Under the pieces are notes generated by a model that saw only the letters and a list, made by a program, of their open reading frames with translations, made no database searches and was not told the DNA's origin. A program made the translations under genes and the position numbers. A stretch of 64,000 nt of DNA, from the IMG/VR virus record IMGVR_UViG_3300027969_000043, positions 1 to 64,000 of that record. One strand, given 5' to 3'. Source of the DNA: a virus. This document shows, one piece after another, positions 52,328 to 61,425 of this stretch; positions within the stretch are counted from its first letter, which is position 1, and every line of letters begins with the position of its first letter.

Positions 52328-55300
52328 TTAAAAGTTCCATTCATCATCTTCTATTTCATCTCTTTCTGTTTTTAGGCTTTCCATCAGCACTTTAACATAA
52401 TCAACCTCAGCAGCTGGCTCGGTATCAGGTGTAAAACTTTTCGTTTCGATTTCAAAATGAATCCTTTCAAGTTCTGGAATAAATTCATCTGTAACATCTA
52501 ATTCTTCGGTATCGTCTTCTTCGTCTTCTTCGTCACCATCATCATCCTCTTCAGTTTCTTTCTTTTGTTTAACGGGTTTTAATTTTAACTGTGTTTCAAT
52601 CGGTGCTATATTTTCTTTTAATGAAAGGATATCTTCACTAGACAATTGTTCGCCACCCAAACCTATTTCTATCGATTGCTCCGATTTGTATTCCAACCAT
52701 AATTCGTATCTATTATCAGAATGTTTGTTGGTGTTTTTATACCAATAACTTCTTTCAATCGCCTCATTCTCATATTTAAACATTTCATTAACATGGTATA
52801 ATTGAGCACCCCATTTTCTAGAAATAAAATATCCACCCTCATTAACCGTTGCGATGATTAATATCTCTTTTGGTAGAATTAACTTTTCGGAAACATCATC
52901 TAATTCATTAATTTCCATTTGTTTAAAGATACTATCTAATCTATCTAATTCAAACTTAATACCATTTTCTCTTTCAATAATCATTCTTTGACGATAGTCA
53001 TCTCTAGTTGCGTACCAATCATTTTCATCCATATTATTTGGTACTTTATTAACAGAATCCCAGAATCTTATTTCTTTATCTTCCATTGTCATAAGTTCTT
53101 CGTAGGTATCTTGGTCTGTTGGTTTATTTGGCATACCTGATACAAGCGTACATTGCTCTTCCGTGAATATATTTTTATCTGTTAACTTTTCAAGTTTAGT
53201 TTTCTTATCCTTTTTAATTGTCAATAATATCCTATCTCTAATATCAGAATGAAAACAAACTAATAGTGGTTTAACTTTTTTATTAAATGATTCCAAATAT
53301 TTTGCAACATTATAATCATCAGTTAACAATCCAGATTCAATCTGTTCAATTTGTGAATTGATTTCGTTTATTTTATCTTCATCAGCAACACCTACCAATA
53401 ACTTTTTAAGTGTTTCAATCTCTTTAATCATTTCTAGGTTTGAATCAACAACTAATGTGTCAATTAATTGACAATTGATTTGTATTTCCGTTTCAAACTT
53501 AGGGTAATGACCATTAGCATTAAAATACGTTTCCAATTCTTTTTTTGTCATCTTAGACTTATTCAAAGTCTTTATATCACCCTGCGTTTTACCCTTACCT
53601 GTATTAACATAATAAATTGTATCACCAAGATTAACATTTAAATCATGTTTAAGTGCCAATTCCATGTGCGCCTGTTTAGGCATTGGATTGCCAGCTTTAT
53701 TTTTCTTATTCGCTTTAGCCTTATATTCAGAAATAGAACATTTAACTTTTGATTTAGATGCAATTTTAACTAGCGGTATGTTGAAGTTATAAATCTTATC
53801 TACATAGTCATGATAATGGGTGATGAATTCCTTACCCTTACCATCAAGCAATAACCTAATCGCCTTATCTAAAAAATCTTCGATATATACAGGCATCTTT
53901 TTAGACTTGATAGAGTTACCAACAAACTTAATTTTACCACCTATATCATTTGCGTAGTTCTTTCTAGAAAAGTTAATCGTTGAATTACAAATATCATCAA
54001 TATCTAAACCCATCCTACCAATCATATAATTTTCATTAAACTCGGCCAACACTGCCTCTAACCCAACTAATTCAACACCAGCATTTTTTTCTGTTTTCCA
54101 ATGTGAGCCCCTAGCTAAATATTTAATATCATTAATATTATCAGGGAACGAAAAGTTGAAACCATCCGTATCACCAACAAGCGCTTTAAAACCATATTTC
54201 TCACTAAAATGCCTAACCATCAATCTAAGATACTGACGACCACGACAAGTAGTTTCTTCTGCACAGTTTGTATCACCCCAGTTAAAAATATACGGGGCAC
54301 CATAAGCACCGAACCAAGAGTTAGCTAATATCTTTAACGGCAATTGTTTTTTGTCATAAAGACCAGCCAAAGCTTTGTGTTTTTTGATTTCTTTTGTATG
54401 GTTTTCCAAACCATCACCGAGAGTGTTTTCAATAAGTTTTCGAAGCCCTTTAACAATATCTTTTTCTTCTGACGTAAGAAATTTAAACTTATCACGGGTA
54501 TCAACAATGTATGTTAACAACCCTTCCATAACACCACTAATATCTAAATCTGGAAAAATACCCCATGTTATCTCTGTTTTAGGATAAAGAGCAGCATAAT
54601 CAAGTTTAACAACATTCCTAGCATAACCCACTTCAAGCAACCTAGAAAGACCACCAGTAAATTCTCTTTTTGGTTCAGTCTCTGGAATTGCCAATTCATT
54701 TTCATATGACCAAGCGGCCATGATTAATTTCCACTGACTAGCGGTACCCATAGTAGAACTTCTACTATATGTTGTTGGTAACAGTTTAGAAATCAAAAAT
54801 GCGGCCTGATTAAATATATTATCAATCTGCTCCGTTTCCCAAAGGTCATCTAATAGATATCTCTTAACAATATAATCACCACCAACCTCTTCATACCCTT
54901 CTTTTAACGGCATTCTATCTGATATCTTGTAATAATCTCCGTTGGTATCGTTTAATGCGTATTTGCTTTCTTTGTCAGACCATGTTGAATGTATTTTATC
55001 ACCAGCGACGTATACCCGATTTGGTTTTGCAACATCAGAATATTTTGTGATGTACTTTAACCCCCAACTTTTAATATCTGAATTAATAGCCTGTGCTCTA
55101 CGAACAGAGTGAGCAATATCGATGATATTATAACCCCACATGTACGTTTGTTCAAAAGTCTCTTGCTCATTACCTAGCTTAAGCATTGCAGGTTTTCTTT
55201 TCAGTGGGGTTTCCCCGTCCAGCGTTATCGCAATATCATTTGCCGATATATACAATCTTTTGCAGGTATCAATAATAAATTTCCAGTCAAAAGACTCTGA

Positions 55301-56020
55301 GTTATAACCACTAATGATGTCGGGTTTAAGATGATTAATAACTTTAAAAAAAGTTTTTAAATTTTTTCTTTCTGAATCTCTTCTTTCTTTATGTGTATCA
55401 CCAGTTGTTTCTAACACGTATTCAAAACCCCTATTGTCTTTCATTCCTATTTGGAATATTGCATTTTTAGAACCCAACAACCCCTCTGTCTCCAAGTCAA
55501 ATTGAAAACGATGTAGGTCATTATAATCTTCCATACCCTTAAACAACCTAATACCTGATTGAATCATAAATTGTTCAACAGGTGAGAACATGAAAAATAG
55601 TTTTGAATATTTTTTATCAAAAACATCAATACCACCCTCCTTAAAAAATTGTATTAAATTATTATAAGACCCCTTACATTGAGCAATGTATTTATATCCG
55701 TTTTCTAATCTTTGGGGTACATCACCATTATCGTGGTGTGTTCTAAGGGCTTTTATCTTGATATTGTGCTTTTCTCTAGCCGCGATAATTTTACTTCTCT
55801 TGCCCTCATACATTATTTCCGTAACATCATGTTTAAACCATAAAAACGGTTGGAACTTATGTTTCTCTATTTTTTTACCCTCATCAGGGTCGTTTATAAT
55901 AAGGTGTACAAATGGCTGATTGTAACTAGCTTCGATACTTACAACGTATTTTTTAGGGTTACTACCATGTAAAAAATTCTCAATAACTTCAGGGTCTACC
56001 TTCTTTTTATTATCACTCAT
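52328..56020 (-). CDS. DNA polymerase, family B (T4 gp43-like), long form
   Basis: The 1230-residue protein has the proofreading motifs Exo I (FQFDLETEG, about residue 170), Exo II (SGYNSESFDWKF, about 240) and Exo III (YLLDDLWETEQ, about 395). The polymerase motifs are A (VKLDYAALYPKT, about 478), B (KILANSWFGAYG, about 563) and C (VGDTDGFN, about 617). Motif C has Gly after DTD instead of the usual Ser; the first two carboxylates remain. T4 gp43 is 898 residues. The extra length lies mainly after motif C, including a highly acidic segment (about residues 1150-1180). The gene is controlled by a host-type promoter. Confidence 0.94.
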   Translation of the reverse strand: MSDNKKKVDPEVIENFLHGSNPKKYVVSIEASYNQPFVHLIINDPDEGKKIEKHKFQPFLWFKHDVTEIMYEGKRSKIIAAREKHNIKIKALRTHHDNGDVPQRLENGYKYIAQCKGSYNNLIQFFKEGGIDVFDKKYSKLFFMFSPVEQFMIQSGIRLFKGMEDYNDLHRFQFDLETEGLLGSKNAIFQIGMKDNRGFEYVLETTGDTHKERRDSERKNLKTFFKVINHLKPDIISGYNSESFDWKFIIDTCKRLYISANDIAITLDGETPLKRKPAMLKLGNEQETFEQTYMWGYNIIDIAHSVRRAQAINSDIKSWGLKYITKYSDVAKPNRVYVAGDKIHSTWSDKESKYALNDTNGDYYKISDRMPLKEGYEEVGGDYIVKRYLLDDLWETEQIDNIFNQAAFLISKLLPTTYSRSSTMGTASQWKLIMAAWSYENELAIPETEPKREFTGGLSRLLEVGYARNVVKLDYAALYPKTEITWGIFPDLDISGVMEGLLTYIVDTRDKFKFLTSEEKDIVKGLRKLIENTLGDGLENHTKEIKKHKALAGLYDKKQLPLKILANSWFGAYGAPYIFNWGDTNCAEETTCRGRQYLRLMVRHFSEKYGFKALVGDTDGFNFSFPDNINDIKYLARGSHWKTEKNAGVELVGLEAVLAEFNENYMIGRMGLDIDDICNSTINFSRKNYANDIGGKIKFVGNSIKSKKMPVYIEDFLDKAIRLLLDGKGKEFITHYHDYVDKIYNFNIPLVKIASKSKVKCSISEYKAKANKKNKAGNPMPKQAHMELALKHDLNVNLGDTIYYVNTGKGKTQGDIKTLNKSKMTKKELETYFNANGHYPKFETEIQINCQLIDTLVVDSNLEMIKEIETLKKLLVGVADEDKINEINSQIEQIESGLLTDDYNVAKYLESFNKKVKPLLVCFHSDIRDRILLTIKKDKKTKLEKLTDKNIFTEEQCTLVSGMPNKPTDQDTYEELMTMEDKEIRFWDSVNKVPNNMDENDWYATRDDYRQRMIIERENGIKFELDRLDSIFKQMEINELDDVSEKLILPKEILIIATVNEGGYFISRKWGAQLYHVNEMFKYENEAIERSYWYKNTNKHSDNRYELWLEYKSEQSIEIGLGGEQLSSEDILSLKENIAPIETQLKLKPVKQKKETEEDDDGDEEDEEDDTEELDVTDEFIPELERIHFEIETKSFTPDTEPAAEVDYVKVLMESLKTERDEIEDDEWNF

Positions 56021-56035
56021 TATAAAATATTTTTA

Positions 56036-56067
56036 CAAATATACAAAGGATATTACACCAAAACAAA
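56036..56067 (-). promoter_or_regulatory. Host-type promoter for DNA polymerase
   Basis: TTTG, a 20-base spacer and TATATTTG on the minus strand, 15 bases before the ATG. It fits expression early in infection by the unmodified host RNA polymerase. Confidence 0.7.
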
Positions 56068-56086
56068 TTATTTGGGATAAAAAAAT

Positions 56087-56109
56087 TTGAGCCCTTATGT
56101 AGGGCTCAA
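56087..56109 (-). terminator. Rho-independent terminator after the ArdC-like gene
   Basis: TTGAGCCCT and AGGGCTCAA pair and are followed by ATTTTTTTATCCC on the minus strand. It ends the ArdC-like gene and separates it from the polymerase. Confidence 0.82.
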
Positions 56110-56141
56110 CAAATATACGAAATATTTTTTAAAGATACAAA
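56110..56141 (-). promoter_or_regulatory. Host-type promoter-like sequence just before a terminator
   Basis: TTTG, 20 bases, CG-preceded TATATTTG on the minus strand. The -33 element lies within the last codons of the ArdC-like gene. The start of transcription would fall in the terminator hairpin, so it may be a chance or vestigial match. Confidence 0.35.
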
Positions 56142-57370
56142 TCAAATCCCTCGTCAACATCATTTTTTTCGGATGAATTTTGTGCGGCAACTTTATCAAT
56201 TTCATCGATGATAAATTTAGCAACATCAGAAATAACTTTTATGTTTGCTAAAATTTTTTCTTTATTAGCTTTCCATAACGCTAGGTATGTTGTTTGATGA
56301 GTAACTGGCAATCCATAATGTTTCATTACAATATATGCAACACTTTCTGCTTGTAATTCTTTAATTGCACTATCATATTTAACCTCATCACCTTGATAGT
56401 ATATTGATGATTTTTTCCAATGCATTAATTCGTGTGCTAATTCATGTATAAGTGTTGACACTTCACCAGCACCCTCAACTTCAGATGACATATTAATATG
56501 ATTACCAGCGGAATAACCTTTCTCACCAGCTTTTGCATCACCCTTAGTTAATTTAACCCCCATAACATCAAGAATTTCTGATAAGTATTTATATAATTCT
56601 TTTGTTCTTTCGGTTGGTTCACTATCTTGAAACCATTTTGGTGTTTCAGGAACATCACCTCTTTCGTCAATTGCCTCTGTATCAGAAATATCAAATACGT
56701 ATACAGGCATAAACCTAACTGGCATACCCTTTTTAACTTCGTTATCTAATTGTGTATCATTAACTTGGGTATCATCTTTTGCTGTTTTTGACATAACAGG
56801 TGCAAATATCATAATTCCTTTTGCACCTTTTTTAACCCTTCTAAATTTCTTTTCCCATTGTCTAAAACCAGCAACTTTTTTTGCGTCTGGTTTTTGAATC
56901 CATATAAGTAATGTGTTATAAAAACTATGACCTCTAAACCCAGCAAAAAATGTAAGATATCTTTTAATCTCAGCGGTCATTGCTTTTTCATCGGTGGCAT
57001 TTGCTAAATCTTGAACATACATGTTGATTTTATCCATAAGATTTCCCTTACCTTTAAAATCTTCTGAATTAGAAACAAATTCTTCTAAGTTTTCAAGTTT
57101 ATCAATAAATTCACCTGACTTATTAATATCAGACAAAACTTTTTTAGCGTTTTCAAAATTATCCATATCTGTCACCCAAACTGGTGCGGGATAATTAGCA
57201 CTTGGGCCCCATTTAAAACCAGAAGCTTTAAGTGTTTCTTTATTTCTAAATGTTTCTTGTGATGCTTTTTTTGCGTCAACCTCATTTGATTGAACAACCA
57301 GCATATTTTTATCTTTATCAGCCTTAAGTATCAATGCTTCATCAAGCATTTTTTTTATTAAATCTATCAT
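56129..57370 (-). CDS. ArdC-like antirestriction metallopeptidase protein
   Basis: The 413-residue protein has three parts. Residues 1-120 are an unidentified domain with KASGFKWGPSANYPAPVWVT. Residues 120-215 match ArdC-type ssDNA-binding regions (RYLTFFAGFRGHSFYNTLLI, then VAGFRQWEKKFRRVKKGAKG, IMIFAPV). Residues 305-370 carry a zinc peptidase motif, LIHELAHELMHW, with a downstream glutamate (ELQAESVAYIV). ArdC proteins protect incoming DNA against host restriction enzymes; whether the peptidase part is needed is unclear. An ATATTTATT motif lies upstream. The late-type motif is unexpected for an early protective protein unless it is packaged in the virion. Confidence 0.75.
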   Translation of the reverse strand: MIDLIKKMLDEALILKADKDKNMLVVQSNEVDAKKASQETFRNKETLKASGFKWGPSANYPAPVWVTDMDNFENAKKVLSDINKSGEFIDKLENLEEFVSNSEDFKGKGNLMDKINMYVQDLANATDEKAMTAEIKRYLTFFAGFRGHSFYNTLLIWIQKPDAKKVAGFRQWEKKFRRVKKGAKGIMIFAPVMSKTAKDDTQVNDTQLDNEVKKGMPVRFMPVYVFDISDTEAIDERGDVPETPKWFQDSEPTERTKELYKYLSEILDVMGVKLTKGDAKAGEKGYSAGNHINMSSEVEGAGEVSTLIHELAHELMHWKKSSIYYQGDEVKYDSAIKELQAESVAYIVMKHYGLPVTHQTTYLALWKANKEKILANIKVISDVAKFIIDEIDKVAAQNSSEKNDVDEGFDLYL

Positions 57371-57387
57371 TTTTTATTTCTTTAATA

Positions 57388-57396
57388 ATAAATATA
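57388..57396 (-). promoter_or_regulatory. ATATTTATT motif before the ArdC-like gene
   Basis: The minus strand reads ATATATTTATTATTAAAG, with the core 17 bases before the ATG. Confidence 0.45.
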
Positions 57397-57399
57397 TTA

Positions 57400-60036
57400 T
57401 TATGGGCAAACAACAACGCTGCTACCCTTAATTGTAACATTAATTGATGAAACCAATCCTTTTGAATCTTTAATAGTACATACATACGTTCCAGCTTTTA
57501 ACCCTGTATAGCTTGTTGTTGTTGTAAATGCTGAAGTACCAACTTTATACGTATAAGGCGCTGTTCCACCAGAACCACTTAAAGTTATTGTCCCATCATT
57601 TCTAGTTTTACATGTTGTGTTTGTTGATGATACCAATACAACATTTGGTGTTGCTGAATATTTGTATAATCCAATATCCATCGTACTAGTTAAAGGTGCA
57701 CCAGCAAAATCTTTATTAATTCCACTAATCAATGAACCATTACCAATACCATAACTCCCAGGCACCAAAGTAAAATCCCAATTTTCAGGATTTGGTGACG
57801 TTGTATTTTTAAATATTTGTTGTGAACCAGTATAAAGCACTTCTCCTGAATTTAAACTTGCGCCATCTCCGAGTCTAGAAACATTATTAAAACTTGTTCC
57901 TTGTCCTGTAGGGAATGTATGTGAAAACCCACCATTCACATAATAGATATTGTTTTTTCTTTTTATTCTTGTTCCATTAGAATTTGTGACTCTACTATCA
58001 GGATAAATTAATTGTAGTCCAGTCGTACCCCAAATAATATTATTTCTCATGTCGATAAGTGTATCGTAATCATTACCATAACATGCTGGACCTGAAAAGA
58101 ACGCAAACAATCTATCATTATCTGCATTGTTATCAAAACCACCATAGTAACCACTTGACGATGGATTGTTTGGTTGACTCCACCTAATACCCTTGGTAGA
58201 TAATGGCGGGAAAGCCAAAAATTCTACATCAACTCCTGTTCTTTGCGGCGCTTTGTCTAGTGTTATTGAATTTACACCTAAAGATGTTACTGTTGCATAA
58301 TCTCTATCCCCACCAGCAAAATATGGTGGGACCGCTTTTTCAGGTCCGTACACTGTTGACCCCACTTGAATACCATCCATTCTTGATAAGGATGTTATTT
58401 GGTTTGAACCTGATGTAAAGGTACCTGTCGGGTCAATATTTCCAGTTGTTAAAAAATTCGCACCCCAAAACCACCATTTAAAATCTTGGCCATCACCATA
58501 CACATCACCACCAAATCCATTACCTGAAAATCTACTTTTGTCGTTTTCTACAACTATATTATTCCAAATTCTTATATTATATTGCGCTGCGGCAAAAACA
58601 TCACCACAAGGTAAATGTAAACTAATAACATCCAACGAATTTATTATTAAGTTAAATGCAATTGTATCGTTATTCATACCTGAAGTAATATCATCATTGT
58701 CTATGCTTCCTGCTTCAATAAAACTACTACAGTCGATTACTTTATTATATACTATTTTTGAATTTTGTAAATTAAACACGTCTAAAGTTATACCACCCAT
58801 TCCTTGTGTTGATGAATTTCTACCTGATTTGGCCCAAGCACCTTTAAAATAATTATAACTAATTTCCAGATTTTTACCATTTAAAGCTTCTATTGCGCCA
58901 GCTAATACATCATTAATCCCAAACGTATCAACCGTACTTTTAAAGTTGGTGAATACATTTTTAGTAATCTTACTATTAAAAGCACTTACTGAACCAATAC
59001 CGAATGACATATTACTAAAATAACAGTTTTGAACTGTAAAATTAAATACACTACCTTTTCTATCACCATAATCTCTGTTAGTGCCCCAAATTGTATCGGT
59101 ACCATTAACTTTAGTGTCTTGGTATTCACCCATTAACATTCCACCGTAACTATACGCAGGATTTTGTTTATCGGCAACAGGAAAACGGGTATCATTAAAT
59201 TGTAACCCATCTATTATTATATTGCTAACACCACCAAATTGTGCAACCCAGTGAGTGGGACCATCTTTATATGGGGATTCAGCCGTTGGAAAAACAAAAT
59301 TAGGTAATGGCAAAGACTTGTCACCATAACTTGAAAACACAATCGGTTTTTCAGGTGTTCCACTAGGTGCGGTAAAATCGTCATACGGCCTATCAATATA
59401 TGAAAAACTCACAAAATTAAAATAACCAAGGGTACCATCATATCCGTTTGCAAACATGTCACCTCTTTTAAACAGTATTGAATCACCAGGCAAGAAAGTA
59501 ACATTTGGACTTGATGTCATATTTTGAAGAGCAATCAACGTTTTTTTAGGTGTACTTGGTGATAAACCATCATTATCATCGTTACCTGAAGTACTAAAAT
59601 AGTATTTTTTATTTGGGCCAGCAGCAAGTGTTGTAAATGTAAGTTCATTACCATACGAAGTATCAACAGCATTTATAGCAAACGCTCTGATATAATAAGT
59701 TGTTGATGGTAATAATGGCATAATTCCACCACCACCATCTGGATAATTCGGTGGTATAACGGCAACAAAATGATTAACATAAGGACCAGTACCTGTAGAA
59801 GGATAACCTAGTCTATAGTATTTAACATAAGGGCTTAATTTTGGATTTGGAGAAGTACTCCAAACAACACCTCTTTTTGTTACTGGAGAACCCCCATCAC
59901 TTGTTACATTACCACCACTTTCTGCTCTAAGTGCCTCAATACGACTTATCGCATTAGTTGTAACCGTTGGCGCTGTTTGACTAAAACCAAAAATCGTTAA
60001 TAAACTTAACGTTAATACTAGTAATACTTTTTTCAT
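57400..60036 (-). CDS. Secreted Bacteroidota-type protein: signal peptide, fibronectin-like domain, beta-helix, SprB-like repeat
   Basis: The 878-residue protein starts with a clear Sec signal peptide (MKKVLLVLTLSLLTIFGFSQ). Next comes a fibronectin-like domain common in Bacteroidota (TSDGGSPVTKRGVVWS, then YYIRAFAINAVDTSYGNELT). Residues 150-700 look like a right-handed parallel beta-helix (KKYYFSTSGNDDNDGLSPST; many short N/G-rich turns), as in pectate-lyase-type enzymes and tailspikes. The end holds one SprB-like repeat (TCKTRNDGTITLSGSGG, then APYTYKVG, GLKAGTYVCTIKDSKG). It follows the LRR gene by 25 bases in a fibre operon. No type IX secretion C-terminal domain is visible. It may be a tailspike acquired from a host secreted protein, or a protein exported from infected cells. 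Confidence 0.75.
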   Translation of the reverse strand: MKKVLLVLTLSLLTIFGFSQTAPTVTTNAISRIEALRAESGGNVTSDGGSPVTKRGVVWSTSPNPKLSPYVKYYRLGYPSTGTGPYVNHFVAVIPPNYPDGGGGIMPLLPSTTYYIRAFAINAVDTSYGNELTFTTLAAGPNKKYYFSTSGNDDNDGLSPSTPKKTLIALQNMTSSPNVTFLPGDSILFKRGDMFANGYDGTLGYFNFVSFSYIDRPYDDFTAPSGTPEKPIVFSSYGDKSLPLPNFVFPTAESPYKDGPTHWVAQFGGVSNIIIDGLQFNDTRFPVADKQNPAYSYGGMLMGEYQDTKVNGTDTIWGTNRDYGDRKGSVFNFTVQNCYFSNMSFGIGSVSAFNSKITKNVFTNFKSTVDTFGINDVLAGAIEALNGKNLEISYNYFKGAWAKSGRNSSTQGMGGITLDVFNLQNSKIVYNKVIDCSSFIEAGSIDNDDITSGMNNDTIAFNLIINSLDVISLHLPCGDVFAAAQYNIRIWNNIVVENDKSRFSGNGFGGDVYGDGQDFKWWFWGANFLTTGNIDPTGTFTSGSNQITSLSRMDGIQVGSTVYGPEKAVPPYFAGGDRDYATVTSLGVNSITLDKAPQRTGVDVEFLAFPPLSTKGIRWSQPNNPSSSGYYGGFDNNADNDRLFAFFSGPACYGNDYDTLIDMRNNIIWGTTGLQLIYPDSRVTNSNGTRIKRKNNIYYVNGGFSHTFPTGQGTSFNNVSRLGDGASLNSGEVLYTGSQQIFKNTTSPNPENWDFTLVPGSYGIGNGSLISGINKDFAGAPLTSTMDIGLYKYSATPNVVLVSSTNTTCKTRNDGTITLSGSGGTAPYTYKVGTSAFTTTTSYTGLKAGTYVCTIKDSKGLVSSINVTIKGSSVVVCP

Positions 60037-60061
60037 TTTTTTTATTTTTTTAATTTTTTAT

Positions 60062-61036
60062 TTAACAATTAGTTACATCTATAGTCCATCCACTTGAAAC
60101 CAGACTTGTATATGCGCTATATCCTAATGTATTGGCAGATAAACAACCATTACCAGTTTGATTAAATAATGTTATTGTATTTGGATTTTGCCAATACGTA
60201 GTTGCACTCAATTTAATTAATGTGTTAGTTATACCACTATTAGGCAACGAATTATCGTTCAAATATATATACGAAATAAAATTAGGGAATGGATTACCTA
60301 ACGACCATGGATTAAATGTTGATATTGAATTATAACTTAAATCTAACACCTGCAATCTGCTAGGTAATGGTTGATACGGTGTAAAATTAGTTATTGAATT
60401 ATAGCTTAAATTTAATGTTTGAATACTTGGTATTGGTAATGATGGGTCATAATTTGTGATTAAATTATTATTCAAATAAAGATTTGAAATACCCAAAGGA
60501 AAAGGAACTGTTGGGGTGAACCCTGTCAATAAATTATTATTTAAATATAAATCAGTCAGCCCTTGTGGTAAACTAGTCGGTGTAAATGCTGTTACACTAT
60601 TATACGATAAATCCAACGTTTGAACCGAACTAGGTAATGTTGAAATTCTACTATCAAAGTTATTGATTAAGTTACCACTTAAATTTAAATACGTTAAACC
60701 ACTTAAATTCTCTAAACCTATTATATCCCTTAATCTATTATTACCATACCCTGAAGATATGTCCAAATTGTTAATTAATATTGGGTTGTTAATAGCTGTT
60801 GATGCGGTATAGTTACCGTTAATTGAATATGTGTGTGATGGTGTATAGTTATCAGAACTTAAATATGTATTTTGAGAGCCATCACCCCAATTTACTGTCA
60901 TTGTGAAATTAGAGGAGCCCTGAACAAAAAAGTTTAACGAATTACCTGTTGAATTAAAAACAAATTTTAATTGTCCTTCCGTAGATGCAGATGTTTTATA
61001 TGATGAGGCTGTTAAACCAATATAAAATAATTTCAT
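60062..61036 (-). CDS. Leucine-rich-repeat protein in the adhesin operon
   Basis: The 324-residue protein begins with a fibre-like head (KLFYIGLTASSY), then a PKD-like beta domain (FTMTVNWGDGSQNTYL ... YTPSHTYSING). Residues 100-270 are about eight leucine-rich repeats (LSGLTYLNLSGNLINNF, VQTLDLSYNSVTAF, LTDLYLNNNLLTGF, IQTLNLSYNSITNF). LRRs are protein- or glycan-binding scaffolds common in Bacteroidota surface proteins and rare in phages. The N-terminus lacks a signal peptide. It lies three bases downstream of the 123-residue gene, so it is probably a virion adhesin. Confidence 0.78.
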   Translation of the reverse strand: MKLFYIGLTASSYKTSASTEGQLKFVFNSTGNSLNFFVQGSSNFTMTVNWGDGSQNTYLSSDNYTPSHTYSINGNYTASTAINNPILINNLDISSGYGNNRLRDIIGLENLSGLTYLNLSGNLINNFDSRISTLPSSVQTLDLSYNSVTAFTPTSLPQGLTDLYLNNNLLTGFTPTVPFPLGISNLYLNNNLITNYDPSLPIPSIQTLNLSYNSITNFTPYQPLPSRLQVLDLSYNSISTFNPWSLGNPFPNFISYIYLNDNSLPNSGITNTLIKLSATTYWQNPNTITLFNQTGNGCLSANTLGYSAYTSLVSSGWTIDVTNC

Positions 61037-61039
61037 ATT

Positions 61040-61411
61040 TTATTTTTTTATGCTCCCTTCTAAGACATTTATAAATAATTCTTCTCTAATTGGAACAACC
61101 AACGTTCCACTACCATCTAAAAATTCTATCGTAAAAGTACCAACATATCTTCCAGCCTTTTCAGTATCCCTTTCAGAAAATTGATAAACTAGATAATATT
61201 CCTCACCAACACAATCAACAGGTATTACAAGTTGGGTACCAGCAATTTTTCTACCGATTCTTTTAACGCCTGTTGTTACATCAGACATACTAAAATATAT
61301 TGTTGCATTTTGAATTTGTTCAAAAAATCTTCTGAAATCATTTCTACCATCTTGAATTAGCTCAAGCTTTAGGATAGGTAATGTTGCGCCTTTATTTATA
61401 AAAAATTCCAT
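61040..61411 (-). CDS. Small beta-rich protein, possible baseplate upper/fibre attachment component
   Basis: The 123-residue protein is beta-rich (LPILKLELIQDGRNDFRRFF, ATIYFSMSDVTTG, GEEYYLVYQFSERDTEKAGR, YVGTFTIEFLDGSGTLVVP). The overall pattern, with a DGSG turn before the last strand pair, recalls BppU-type N-terminal domains that attach fibres to baseplates. The match is weak. It lies 14 bases downstream of the right-edge fibre and 3 bases before the LRR gene, so a linking role is plausible. Confidence 0.55.
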   Translation of the reverse strand: MEFFINKGATLPILKLELIQDGRNDFRRFFEQIQNATIYFSMSDVTTGVKRIGRKIAGTQLVIPVDCVGEEYYLVYQFSERDTEKAGRYVGTFTIEFLDGSGTLVVPIREELFINVLEGSIKK

Positions 61412-61425
61412 ATATTATTTTAATA

